A stretch of DNA of 13,351 nucleotides from JANYCD01 sp043738625 (GTDB taxonomy: Bacteria; Pseudomonadota; Gammaproteobacteria; Burkholderiales; Rhodocyclaceae), in the NCBI GenBank assembly GCA_043738625.1, contig JAYUFR010000183.1:1-13351 (forward strand). Reading direction: 5' to 3'. Positions 1 through 8,141 of the stretch are shown here, one piece after another. Under the pieces are notes generated by a model that saw only the letters and a list, made by a program, of their open reading frames with translations, made no database searches and was not told the DNA's origin. How positions within the stretch are numbered: the first letter of the stretch is position 1; each line of letters opens with the position of its first letter. The position numbers were made by a program, and so were the translations under genes.

Positions 1-1848
1 CGGATCAAGGTAACCCTCACGCCGCAGACGTTCTGCATCAAGCAGAGATTCCGCCCATTCACGTAACGGCCCCCGCAGCCACTGGTCGAGCGGAACACCA
101 AAACCCTGCTTGGGCCGCTCGATCAATTCTCTCGGGACGTATTTGTAAAGCAGTTGACGCAACAGCCATTTGCTTTGGCCACCGCGAACTTTCATCGATT
201 GCGGCACACGCCAGGAGAACTCAACGACTTCGTGATCGAGCAGGGGGACGCGGGTTTCGAGACTCACACCCATCGCGGCGCGGTCAACCTTGGTCAGAAT
301 ATCTCCAGGCAGATACGCCGTCAGGTCGTGACACATCATGCGGTCGGTGAAGTCTTCCAGATTCGCCACCTGCAATTGCCGATCGGCCCAGGTTGGTGAT
401 TCCAAACCGCCGATGACCACGGCACCCGGATTCTGCTGTTGCGAGAGCAGACGTCGATAGAGTGCGTCGGGACTCGCTGCATCAAGGATGGAGGCGAGTT
501 TGTGCAGGCGATCACCGAACTGCGAAATCCGCAGCCGGCGTGGCAGCAGTGGGGACATCCACTGCGCCAGCGCATCCCATCGTTGTGGCGATAAACCAGT
601 AACAGCTTGCGCAGCTGCACGGCGCACGCCGACGGGCAAGATGCCTATGCGTCGCCAGATCTCGCGCCCCCAGACATAGCGGTTGTAGCCGCCAAACATT
701 TCGTCGCCGCCATCTCCCGACAACGCGACCGTCACGTGCTGACGCGCCAGTTGCGCGACAAGATGGGTAGGAATTTGCGAGGAGTCGGCGAAAGGCTCGT
801 CATACAGATCGGGTAGTTTTGGAATCACAGCCTGCGCTTCTTCGGGCGTCACATAAAGTTCGGTATGGTTGGTGCCCAGATGCTGCGCTACTGCCTTGGC
901 GTAATCAGCTTCATTGAAGCCGGCCTCATGAAAGCCGATGGTAAAGGTGCGCACCGGCAAACGCGATTGCGCCTGCATCAGGGCCACTACAGCCGAAGAA
1001 TCCACACCGCCCGAAAGAAATGCCCCCAAGGGCACATCGGCAATGCTTTGGCGCGAAATCGCGCGGCCGAGTCGAAGTTCAAGTTCAGACAGCGCGCTGA
1101 CGGAATCGGTAATCGGGTTCCGCAACCCAGCTTGCACCATCGCCGAAGCTGACCAATAGGCGCACGGTTCAGGGTAATGCCCCGCCACTGCATCCGCACG
1201 CAATTCCAGCCAGCATCCAGGCGGCAACTTGCGGACGCCGCAATAAATCGACCATGGTTCGGGCACGTAACCATAGCGCATGAACAAGGTCAGCGCCCCG
1301 CGATCTACTTCGGCTGCCCAAGCCGGATGCGCAACCAGCGCTTTCAGCTCGGAACCGAACAACAATGTGCTGTTCTGCCAGCCATAGTAGAGCGGCTTTT
1401 CACCAATGCGGTCGCGGGCCAGTATCAACCGCTTTTCAAATCGATCCCACAAGGCGAAAGCAAACATGCCAACGAAACGCTGCAAAGATGCTTCCACGCC
1501 CCATGCCACAATGGCAGCAAGCATTGTTTCCGTATCGGAATGACCACGCCAAGGCGGCGCGGCGTTGGCACGCTCCAGTTCCGCACGTAACACCATGTGG
1601 TTGTAAATCTCGCCATTGAAGGTGATGACATAGCGCCCGTCCGCCGATTGCATCGGCTGATGTCCTTCTGGCGACAGATCAAGAATCGAGAGCCGGCGAT
1701 GCGCCAAGGCTACCGATCCTTCGGCCCACGCGCCTTCATCATCGGGCCCCCGGTGCACCAATGAGGATGCCATCGTCGCAGCTAACCCGGCACAATTCGA
1801 ATGATCTGCGCCTGCGTGACGATCAAGAAATCCGGCAAACCCACACAT
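1..1848 (-). CDS. asnB: AsnB-type glutamine-hydrolysing amidotransferase (asparagine synthetase B family), 3' end cut by window edge
   Basis: The gene reads from 1848 to the left edge with no stop, giving 616 codons; the family is usually about 620-650 residues, so only a short tail is missing. The start is fixed by the N-terminal nucleophile: ATG is followed at once by Cys2 (MCGFAG), which must be exposed in class II glutamine amidotransferases. Other glutaminase motifs are RGPDDEG and NGEIYN. The synthetase half has the ATP-pyrophosphatase loop SGGVDSS near residue 279 and SGDGGDE near residue 377. AGGAG lies 12 bases before the ATG, and the upstream glycosyltransferase stops 18 bases away, so the two are probably co-transcribed. 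By family the enzyme transfers glutamine-derived ammonia to an ATP-activated carboxylate in the cytoplasm. In polysaccharide loci such proteins (WbpS-like) are thought to amidate uronic acids; here that role is inferred, and plain asparagine synthesis is possible. Confidence 0.95.
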   Translation of the reverse strand, partial: MCGFAGFLDRHAGADHSNCAGLAATMASSLVHRGPDDEGAWAEGSVALAHRRLSILDLSPEGHQPMQSADGRYVITFNGEIYNHMVLRAELERANAAPPWRGHSDTETMLAAIVAWGVEASLQRFVGMFAFALWDRFEKRLILARDRIGEKPLYYGWQNSTLLFGSELKALVAHPAWAAEVDRGALTLFMRYGYVPEPWSIYCGVRKLPPGCWLELRADAVAGHYPEPCAYWSASAMVQAGLRNPITDSVSALSELELRLGRAISRQSIADVPLGAFLSGGVDSSAVVALMQAQSRLPVRTFTIGFHEAGFNEADYAKAVAQHLGTNHTELYVTPEEAQAVIPKLPDLYDEPFADSSQIPTHLVAQLARQHVTVALSGDGGDEMFGGYNRYVWGREIWRRIGILPVGVRRAAAQAVTGLSPQRWDALAQWMSPLLPRRLRISQFGDRLHKLASILDAASPDALYRRLLSQQQNPGAVVIGGLESPTWADRQLQVANLEDFTDRMMCHDLTAYLPGDILTKVDRAAMGVSLETRVPLLDHEVVEFSWRVPQSMKVRGGQSKWLLRQLLYKYVPRELIERPKQGFGVPLDQWLRGPLREWAESLLDAERLRREGYLDP

Positions 1849-1866
1849 TCGTTTTTTCCACTCCTC

Positions 1867-3027
1867 TTAAGCGATAGGCTGTTGCGAGACGCGTCCTTCG
1901 GCAATTTTCGAATAAAGCGCCTCAAATCGACCGATGATTTTTTCAACCGAAAACTCGGAGACAACCCGCGCGCGCGCGGACAGGCCCATCTGTTCACGTT
2001 CTCCTGAGGTCAATTCCACAAATTCACATATGGCCGCGGCAAGACGCGAAGGATTTCCCGGCGGCACAACGCTGCCCGTGTCGGAAACAATCGATGCCGA
2101 ATCACCGACATCCGTAACTATGCAGGGAACGCCACAACTCATGGCTTCACCAATGACATTGGCAAACCCTTCATTGCGCGCCGAAGCCGATACTGCCACA
2201 TCCAAAGCCGCCGTAATTCGGGGGACATCGTCTCTGCGTCCGAGCAGATAAACATGATCCTCCAACCTGCGTTCTCTGACCCAGCCACTCAATTCCGGAT
2301 TCGACCATGACACCCCTTCGCCAACCATGAGGACACGGACCTTGTTGTGGCGACGGGCGACCTCGGTGACTGCATCAAGAAACCCGCGATGATCCTTCAT
2401 CGGATGAAAGCGTCCAATCAGTCCGATGAGAAACACATCATCTGGGAGCTCCAATTCACCGCAGAGATCTGCCTTGGCAGAGAATGAGGGAATATATCTT
2501 GCCGTATCGAAGCCATTGGGAATGACCATCGATGATCTGCCCGAGAAACCGGCGGCCTCATGTTGAACACGTGAACGCTGGGCGTTATAGACCACTGTAT
2601 CCACAGTGGCTGAAACGAGAGCGCTTGCGCGGATCACAAGCTGGGTCAGCCGCTTCTCGTCGCTGAGTTGTCCCAAGGATTGCCTGATGCCCCAGATCAT
2701 TGGTGGCGTTCCGGCAGCGAATCGCTGAACCAACCAGGCAGCCAAATTGCCGTGGTACATCCACCCCTGAACAATCGTTGGTCTGGTCTGACGCGCCAGC
2801 ATCATCAGACCGCGGATGACACGCCAGGTCGGATATCCACGAGGACCACCCAGCGCGTGGACCTCAACGCCCAGCTTCTTCAGTCGTTCACCGATGATTC
2901 CCAAATCCATCAGGGAAATCACAATATGCTCGAACCGGTAGCGGTCGCTGTGCTCAATCAACTTCTGGAGCATCACCTCGGCGCCGCCGACATCAAGCCC
3001 GGTGATGACATGCATAATGCGAATCAC
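1867..3027 (-). CDS. GT4-family glycosyltransferase
   Basis: This is a GT-B fold glycosyltransferase of about 386 residues, which is normal for GT4. The N-terminal half begins IRIMHVITGLDVGGAE, the usual GT4 opening with a glycine-rich loop for the acceptor side. The C-terminal half has the GRFHPMKDH segment near residue 205 and the donor-binding E-x7-E motif at Glu286 and Glu294 (NEGFANVIGE). It likely adds one sugar to the lipid-linked repeat unit at the inner face of the cytoplasmic membrane; donor and linkage cannot be read from the sequence. The reading frame is open back to 3330, but that extension overlaps the upstream methyltransferase and has no family features, so I place the start at GTG 3027. 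ATG 3015 is the alternative. Neither has a clear Shine-Dalgarno sequence. A 46-base gap separates it from the methyltransferase before it. Confidence 0.9.
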   Translation of the reverse strand: MIRIMHVITGLDVGGAEVMLQKLIEHSDRYRFEHIVISLMDLGIIGERLKKLGVEVHALGGPRGYPTWRVIRGLMMLARQTRPTIVQGWMYHGNLAAWLVQRFAAGTPPMIWGIRQSLGQLSDEKRLTQLVIRASALVSATVDTVVYNAQRSRVQHEAAGFSGRSSMVIPNGFDTARYIPSFSAKADLCGELELPDDVFLIGLIGRFHPMKDHRGFLDAVTEVARRHNKVRVLMVGEGVSWSNPELSGWVRERRLEDHVYLLGRRDDVPRITAALDVAVSASARNEGFANVIGEAMSCGVPCIVTDVGDSASIVSDTGSVVPPGNPSRLAAAICEFVELTSGEREQMGLSARARVVSEFSVEKIIGRFEALYSKIAEGRVSQQPIA

Positions 3028-3073
3028 GCAAATTGCCAATTTTTTGGCGCGATCAGCACCGCCAGAACAACTG

Positions 3074-3880
3074 TCAGGGGGAACATGGGCCAACCAGTTT
3101 GACAACATAGATTTTGCACGCGCTTCCCAGCAACCTGGCCAGGCAAAACCGCCAGGACATGGGCAATCGGGGAAGCAATGTGTATCCCGTATAAAAAATA
3201 CCTGTCGGACAACAGCGAACAACCTCGAAGCCGCCAGCCTCAAAACGCTTCCGCCAGGCGTTTTCGCGGAACGCAAACAGTTCGGCAACACTGCTCGGGT
3301 ATTCGCCATGCGGAGCAGGCCAGAAGGCACGCTTGACCAGACCCAGCCATCCGCGACGATTCATCGTTGCCGCCAATGTCGGCAGCGCAATTCCTGCTTC
3401 TGTTTTTGAGCCTCGAACCAGTCGTGCAATCAGCCATGGGTAGTGGGCCATCATCGTCCAAAAACGCCATACCGGGCTCGGCACAATGTGAATCAAAAGC
3501 CCCCCAGAGGCAAGTATCCGTCTCATTTCCGCAAACAACAACATCAGGTCTGCCTGGGGGATATGCTCAAGCACATTGGAAGAAAACACGACATCAACTT
3601 TTCCACTCTCAACAGGGATCACCTTCCCGTCATAACCGACCACGTCGAAATAATGCCGGGTCCAGGTCCCCTGCGTATCGATATCGATCGATATCACCTG
3701 CAGGCCCCATGATGTCAGCACCGCCGCCTGATATCCGTTGCCTCCGCCAATCTCAAGTACCGTGCCGCGCTCCGGAAACATCGAACGCACAGCACAGAGT
3801 TCTGCATAACGAATCCGATCAAGATAGCAATCCGGTTGGGGCGCCGGCACGCTTGTCTCCGGCTGATGACTCAAGGACAC
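3074..3880 (-). CDS. Class I SAM-dependent methyltransferase (Methyltransf_11-like), third of three in a row
   Basis: The product is 268 residues. SAM-binding motif I is VLEIGGGNGYQ (residues 41-51), followed by an acidic strand end VISIDID (62-68) and the motif VDVVFSSNVLEHI (95-107), which is typical of Methyltransf_11 enzymes. The C-terminal third is rich in aromatic and basic residues and may lie at the membrane or bind a glycan; this is inference. The start is GTG at 3880, overlapping the upstream methyltransferase stop by 10 bases, which suggests translational coupling. The likely substrate is a sugar hydroxyl of the repeat unit or of the chain end, given the neighbouring glycosyltransferase and flippase genes, but nothing in the sequence fixes the position methylated. 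It does not look like a simple tandem duplicate of its two neighbours: outside the SAM motifs I see little resemblance. Confidence 0.88.
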   Translation of the reverse strand: MSLSHQPETSVPAPQPDCYLDRIRYAELCAVRSMFPERGTVLEIGGGNGYQAAVLTSWGLQVISIDIDTQGTWTRHYFDVVGYDGKVIPVESGKVDVVFSSNVLEHIPQADLMLLFAEMRRILASGGLLIHIVPSPVWRFWTMMAHYPWLIARLVRGSKTEAGIALPTLAATMNRRGWLGLVKRAFWPAPHGEYPSSVAELFAFRENAWRKRFEAGGFEVVRCCPTGIFYTGYTLLPRLPMSWRFCLARLLGSACKIYVVKLVGPCSP

Positions 3881-4695
3881 CCCTTGTTTGCCACGCAGAC
3901 AATATAGGGAGATGTCAGTCTGTTCGGACGCAGGCGCAATGCGCTATGGTCTTCAATCCACCAGACCAGCGCAGACAAGCCGATCAGAATTTTCGTAAAC
4001 AAGCGCTTCGCAGCACGCATCAATATTCCGTCGATGGTTCCGTCCAGATTGACAAGGCCAAAATTTATCGCGCACAGATAGCCGGCCTGGCTGACCGTCA
4101 AGCCGGCACGTTTGTGGGCGGCTTCAAGAATGGCGACGTCCATCGGTACGTGGATGTCGAACACCGGTCGATTCAGAAATTTCTGCGCTGTCCCCGCCCA
4201 CCCGGACATATTCGGCACGATGGTAACCATTGTTCCTCCTGGCCGCAGCAGGTTCGAGAGCGCCGTCAGGACGCTCGCCGTCGGATCGAAGTGTTCGACC
4301 AGCCCATAAGTGAATACCAAATCGAAAGAACCCGATAGTTCCGTCGGAGGCTCCCAAAGATCGGCAAGAAAAATTTCGCCGGCGACATCCGCCAGGGCCA
4401 AAATTTTCCGGGCTGAAGTGCAACCCACATCGCTGTAATCAAGCCCAGTTACGAGGCACCCGTGTTGTTGAGCGAAGTATGGCAACCACACCGAATTGGC
4501 GCAGCCAACCTCGATCACACTTAGTCCACGGCGACCTTCCAGAACCCCCGACAGAAAAGTGTGGAGACAACGGCGCACATGGTTGCGAAGACTGGTGTCA
4601 TTGGGGACGACGAGCCTTGGCAAGGTGCTGGCCTGCCACGTGCTCTCCCAGTGATGCTCACCTGCTTTGTCAACCGCTTTGCTTGGTTGCGACAT
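3871..4695 (-). CDS. Class I SAM-dependent methyltransferase, second of three in a row
   Basis: The product is 274 residues. Motif I is SVIEVGCANSVW (about residues 59-70), the acidic residue closing strand 2 is in VTGLDYSD (82-89), and the later motif is FDLVFTYGLVEHF (124-136), followed by LLRPGGTMVTIVPN. This layout is a standard Rossmann-fold methyltransferase with an N-terminal stretch of some 50 residues before the SAM site. The ATG at 4695 lies 26 bases inside the preceding methyltransferase gene and no strong ribosome binding site is visible, so translation is probably coupled. Its own stop lies inside the next gene. A C-terminal hydrophobic segment (ILIGLSALVWWI) could be a membrane-contacting helix. 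A role in methylating the glycan or its precursor is inferred from the locus only. Confidence 0.87.
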   Translation of the reverse strand: MSQPSKAVDKAGEHHWESTWQASTLPRLVVPNDTSLRNHVRRCLHTFLSGVLEGRRGLSVIEVGCANSVWLPYFAQQHGCLVTGLDYSDVGCTSARKILALADVAGEIFLADLWEPPTELSGSFDLVFTYGLVEHFDPTASVLTALSNLLRPGGTMVTIVPNMSGWAGTAQKFLNRPVFDIHVPMDVAILEAAHKRAGLTVSQAGYLCAINFGLVNLDGTIDGILMRAAKRLFTKILIGLSALVWWIEDHSALRLRPNRLTSPYIVCVANKGCP

Positions 4696-5632
4696 AAGTA
4701 ACGATACCGCCAGTCAGTGATCGCGGGGCCAACAATTCGAAAAACGGCAGGAGCAAACGGTCCAGCAACGCAAATGGGTGTGTTGCAACATAAGCGATCT
4801 TGGTTGGTAGTCCACTATTGCCCACGCGATTGAAGTAGTCCCTCGGTGCTTCCGGTAAATCGTGCCAATTCAAGTCCCGCCCCAAGCACTTCCTGTAAAA
4901 ATAGTACCGCAACCAATTGACCGGCCGCATACTGAATATGCGGTTATGCCGGTCCACCTTCACCAGATGAAGTCCGGCACTCTCCATGTACCCTCTCACA
5001 GTATCTTCAGTAAAAAAATATAAATGGCGGGGTAGATCTTCGCGAAAAAGATACCGGGACGGAAGGCTTGGAAAATCTGTCACGAGAAATACGAATCGCC
5101 CTCCGGTTTTTAGAAGCTGCCCGACTTTCTTGAAATAGGCCATTGGATCATGAACGTGTTCGAAGACTGCCCAGGCGGTGATGGCATCGTAACGCTTTTC
5201 GCCTGATTCAAGCTGCGGCAACTCGCAGCGGTAGACCGGAAAATCATCGATCCCGCGTGCGCTGGTGCCAGTTTCGACGCCTTCCACGAGCCATCCCTTG
5301 TCACGCATATATCGCGGAAAATCGCCGTTCGCACACCCGACATCGAGAAGGGCTCGCGGGGATCCAACGATGTCGGCGAGATAAGCGGCTTCCTCTGCGT
5401 AACGTTGCGAGTGGTCGGTCTCGACAAAGGTCTGGTAAAACTCGCTTGGATAATAGCGATTCATTCCTTCGCGGGTCGGCCGAGGGTTCACGAATCCAAG
5501 CCCGCACGACTTGCACTCGACGACGGTAAACCATTCCTTCGGATGAAAAAGCTCGTCGGGTTGGGAATACGCGGGTCGAAGGTCAACAGAACCACAAAGG
5601 TTACAGGCGACGCTTTCCATGGGTTGAGGCAT
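4670..5632 (-). CDS. Zinc-ribbon class I SAM-dependent methyltransferase, first of three in a row
   Basis: The product is 320 residues. An N-terminal zinc ribbon is indicated by Cys10-x2-Cys13 and Cys40-x2-Cys43, the second pair followed by GLGFVNPRP, a signature found in many methyltransferases of polysaccharide and natural-product loci. The catalytic domain has LLDVGCANGDF (residues 95-105) and YDAITAWAVFEHVHDP (148-163). ATG 5632 is preceded by GGAG with an 8-base spacer, which supports this start over the in-frame ATG at 5620. The gene overlaps the flippase stop by 32 bases and the next methyltransferase start by 26 bases. Known relatives of this architecture modify nucleotide-linked sugars, so a sugar C- or O-methylation before transfer is possible; the actual substrate is unknown. 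Confidence 0.88.
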   Translation of the reverse strand: MPQPMESVACNLCGSVDLRPAYSQPDELFHPKEWFTVVECKSCGLGFVNPRPTREGMNRYYPSEFYQTFVETDHSQRYAEEAAYLADIVGSPRALLDVGCANGDFPRYMRDKGWLVEGVETGTSARGIDDFPVYRCELPQLESGEKRYDAITAWAVFEHVHDPMAYFKKVGQLLKTGGRFVFLVTDFPSLPSRYLFREDLPRHLYFFTEDTVRGYMESAGLHLVKVDRHNRIFSMRPVNWLRYYFYRKCLGRDLNWHDLPEAPRDYFNRVGNSGLPTKIAYVATHPFALLDRLLLPFFELLAPRSLTGGIVTYVATKQSG

Positions 5633-6902
5633 TCAAGGATCTCCAAACGGCAGCTCCGCATAGCAGTGCGGAAACACACAGGACAATTGAGGTCGAAAGG
5701 GCGATACCCGCCACTCCAAGGAATTTCATCAAAACATAGTTCAGAAAAATATTGGCAAAAAAATTGAACGTGGCCACGGCCAGAATCACTCGATTTTTCT
5801 CCAACGCCGAGAGCATTCTCACCAGCAGCACGCCGACAAACTGAAATATCAATTGCAGCGCAAAATATTTTTGTACTTCCGCCACACGCGCGGTGTCGAG
5901 ACTGGTAAAGGCGCCTCGTTCAAACAGTTGTGCGACGAACCAGTCGGAGAAACTCCAGATAACCACTGTCAGTCCAAACGCGATTCCACCTATGATAAGC
6001 AAAGCCTGCCTCATCAAACGACTGGCTTCGGCCCACTGCTTCCGTGCGGTTAACTTCGAAAAATGTGACAGCGCGGGGGCGCCGAGGGCACGCCCGCCAA
6101 AAGCGTTCAGATAATTCACGAGAACACTGGCAAAAGCCAGGGTCGCAACGCTACCCGGGGCCAGCCAGCCAGCCATCACCTGATCCGTCACCACAGTGCT
6201 GCCCATGAATGCCGCACCAATCGTTACCGGAAGGTATTGTCGCCAAACTGGGCTCAGATCACTTCGCTGCGTCTTCCATTTCGGAATCAGCCAGCTTGCT
6301 TCCTGTTTCAATACTAAAGCGAGCATCAGACACTGAAGCAAGTAGCCCAACAACAAGCCGCTCGCGAGTGCATACGGGGTTGATGTGACTTGGAGAGCAA
6401 AGACCACGGCTATCGGAATTACGGCCGGGGCCATGGTCGAGAATAAAAACCGGCGACGTGCGTTCAGCAGCGCCGCTGCATAGGCTGCCCATCCACTCAG
6501 AGGCAACAGCGGAAGCATCACTACAAGCAAAGTGCGGGTTAATCGCTGCTTCTCCGCTGAGAAGCTGTTGCCAAAGACCGAAATTATCGGTTCCAAGAAG
6601 ACATACATGACTGTGGCAACAATCACCATGCCGAGCAACAGGCGCGCCAGGACAGCACGACACAAATCTTCTGCAGCGACCTGGCCTGAATCGATTTCGA
6701 CCCGTATCAATGCAGGAATCAACGACAAAGCCAAAGAACCACCAAAAACGGTTGCGAGAAAAATGACGATGGCACTGGCCAGTGCAAAAGCGTCGGTTAC
6801 ATCTCCGATGCCAAATCGTGAGGCAATGACCCTTTCCCGAAAAATAACCGCCAAGGCAACAACGATGGACGCGGCTGCAACCATCACTGTGTCACGAGCC
6901 AT
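5601..6902 (-). CDS. MurJ/MVF-family lipid-linked oligosaccharide flippase (O-antigen type inferred)
   Basis: This is a polytopic membrane protein with repeated hydrophobic segments over its whole length, of 433 residues from ATG 6902. The N-terminal ERVIASRFGIGDVTDAFALA and the later block QLFERGAFTSLDTARV are characteristic of the MurJ (MviN) branch of the MOP superfamily, which moves undecaprenyl-linked substrates across the cytoplasmic membrane. Because it sits among glycosyltransferases and sugar methyltransferases, I infer that it flips the polysaccharide repeat unit (a Wzx role) and is not the housekeeping lipid II flippase. AAGG with a 7-base spacer precedes ATG 6902. In-frame ATG 6938 and TTG 6974 would add 12 or 24 residues without family resemblance. 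It is the first gene of the left block and its stop overlaps the methyltransferase gene by 32 bases. Confidence 0.88.
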   Translation of the reverse strand: MARDTVMVAAASIVVALAVIFRERVIASRFGIGDVTDAFALASAIVIFLATVFGGSLALSLIPALIRVEIDSGQVAAEDLCRAVLARLLLGMVIVATVMYVFLEPIISVFGNSFSAEKQRLTRTLLVVMLPLLPLSGWAAYAAALLNARRRFLFSTMAPAVIPIAVVFALQVTSTPYALASGLLLGYLLQCLMLALVLKQEASWLIPKWKTQRSDLSPVWRQYLPVTIGAAFMGSTVVTDQVMAGWLAPGSVATLAFASVLVNYLNAFGGRALGAPALSHFSKLTARKQWAEASRLMRQALLIIGGIAFGLTVVIWSFSDWFVAQLFERGAFTSLDTARVAEVQKYFALQLIFQFVGVLLVRMLSALEKNRVILAVATFNFFANIFLNYVLMKFLGVAGIALSTSIVLCVSALLCGAAVWRSLNASTHGKRRL

Positions 6903-7160
6903 GGCACTGCCTTTTGATCGGATGCCTGGACTCGCCATCACGAACTTCTGGAATCTGAATTCGCCGAATAGCAACTACAGCAATCCAGGCAGGCAAACCC
7001 ACTGGCATTGCAGTTGATGGCCGAAATTGCACAAGCTGCATCCATCATCTACAAATACCGAATATTGATTCGAAGATGAGGAAACTTGCTTGATACACAT
7101 GTTGCCTTGACGTCAATCGGGTACTCGCGAACACGAAGCTTGGCGGCAAGAACGCTGCGT
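6903..7160. other. Intergenic gap between fcl and the flippase block
   Basis: This is the only sizeable non-coding stretch on the minus-strand side, about 260 bases long (222 if the flippase starts at 6938). It holds no convincing ORF, RNA gene or strong rho-independent terminator. It is AT-richer than fcl and gmd. I see a small 5-bp stem hairpin at 7059-7072 (CGAAT/ATTCG, four-base loop) and a 10-base palindrome TTGACGTCAA at 7107-7116. No JUMPstart or ops element (GGCGGTAG core) was found on the minus strand. It may carry a promoter for the left block. Confidence 0.7.
7090..7116 (-). promoter_or_regulatory. Possible sigma70 promoter for the flippase-methyltransferase block
   Basis: Reading the minus strand, TTGACG (7116-7111, five of six matches to the -35 consensus) is followed after 15 bases by TATCAA (7095-7090, four of six matches to -10). 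The spacer is shorter than the ideal 17, and the -35 lies in a 10-base palindrome. This is a weak candidate, listed because the gap is the only place where the left block could have its own promoter. Confidence 0.22.
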
Positions 7161-8141
7161 TCATGTTGCTCGCTCAGTGGGGTAGCGGTTCCGAAAATCC
7201 TGGTACGCGCACGCTATCCCATGCATCAGGCTGTACTTTGACGTCCATCCCATGCGTTCCATTCGCGAAACATCAAGCAATTTGCGTGGCGTACCATCCG
7301 GCTTGGCTGTGTCAAAGCGGAACTGGCCCTCGAAGCCCACAACTTCCGCCACCTGCTTTGCCAACTCGCGAATGCTGTGGTCTTCACCAGAACCGATATT
7401 GATCAATGGCGTCTGACCCACTGTAGTCAGCGTATCGAAGCGGTCTTTCGGCAATTCCATCAAATACACACTGGCCTCGCCTAAGTCATCCGAATAGAGG
7501 AATTCCCGTTTAGGGGCACCCGAACCCCACACCACCACTTCCGCGTCACCCCGCTGTTTCGCTTCATGCATCTTGCGAATCAGTGCGGGCAACACATGGG
7601 AATCGGCAAGGTCGTAATTGTCGCCCGGCCCATAAAGATTGGTCGGCATTGCGGCGAGGAATTTCGTGCCGTATTGCCGGTTATAACTCCAGCACATTTC
7701 GATGCCGGCGATTTTGGCCAGCGCATAAGGCTGATTTGTTGGCTCCAGCGGACCCGTGAGCAAGTACTCTTCCTTGATCGGTTGCGGACAATCGCGCGGA
7801 TAGATGCACGAAGAGCCGAGGAACAGCAGGCGCGTCACTCCGACTCGATAGGACTCGTGAATCACGTTGGTCTGGATCGCCAGATTTTGCTGGATGAACT
7901 CGGCCGGATAGGTGTTGTTGGCGAGAATTCCGCCAACCCTGGCGGCGGCGAGAAACACATAGTCCGGCTTTTCGCGTTCGAAAAAAGCATGGGTTGCTGC
8001 TTGATCGACAAGATCAAGCTCGGCATGGGTACGGGTGAGAAGGTTGTTGTAACCCTTCTCACTGAGCTTGCGAACAATGGCCGATCCGGCGAGGCCAAGA
8101 TGCCCCGCGACATAAATTTTCGCGTCTTTTTTCATGCTCAT
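7161..8141 (-). CDS. fcl: GDP-L-fucose synthase (GDP-4-keto-6-deoxy-D-mannose 3,5-epimerase/4-reductase)
   Basis: This 326-residue short-chain dehydrogenase converts GDP-4-keto-6-deoxy-D-mannose, the Gmd product, to GDP-L-fucose with NADPH in the cytoplasm. The nucleotide-binding loop is Gly13-x2-Gly16-x2-Gly19 (GHLGLAG). The catalytic set is visible: Ser110 and Cys112 in GSSCIYP, Tyr139-x3-Lys143 (YALAK), and His182 in SHVLPALIRK. These sit three residues later than in the E. coli enzyme (Ser107, Cys109, Tyr136, Lys140, His179), as expected from a slightly longer N-terminus. The loop usually reads GHRG; here it is GHLG, a mild variant. The start ATG overlaps the gmd stop as ATGA, and a second ATG two codons later is possible. 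It is the last gene of the right block. Confidence 0.97.
   Translation of the reverse strand: MSMKKDAKIYVAGHLGLAGSAIVRKLSEKGYNNLLTRTHAELDLVDQAATHAFFEREKPDYVFLAAARVGGILANNTYPAEFIQQNLAIQTNVIHESYRVGVTRLLFLGSSCIYPRDCPQPIKEEYLLTGPLEPTNQPYALAKIAGIEMCWSYNRQYGTKFLAAMPTNLYGPGDNYDLADSHVLPALIRKMHEAKQRGDAEVVVWGSGAPKREFLYSDDLGEASVYLMELPKDRFDTLTTVGQTPLINIGSGEDHSIRELAKQVAEVVGFEGQFRFDTAKPDGTPRKLLDVSRMERMGWTSKYSLMHGIACAYQDFRNRYPTERAT

Noticed and set aside
1967..1978. Six CG dinucleotides in a row
   Set aside because: It falls in the coding sequence of the GT4 gene, where it encodes an Ala-Arg stretch; it is too short to suggest anything else.
3035..3048. Short hairpin GCCAA/TTGGC with four-base loop before the GT4 start
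   Set aside because: A 5-bp stem in a 46-base gap is too weak to call a terminator or a control element.
3028..3330. N-terminal extension of the GT4 glycosyltransferase
   Set aside because: The extension overlaps the preceding methyltransferase by over 250 bases and does not resemble GT4 N-termini, which begin at the HVITGL segment.
3680..3695. Perfect 16-base palindrome GATATCGATCGATATC
   Set aside because: It lies inside a methyltransferase gene and is explained by the codons of the conserved VISIDID strand; no other copy was seen.
3367..4338. 323-codon plus-strand open frame
   Set aside because: It is antisense to two clear methyltransferase genes, crosses their junction, and its protein has no family features.
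6903..7160. Search for a JUMPstart/ops element upstream of the left block
   Set aside because: No GGCGGTAG core was found on the minus strand in this gap.
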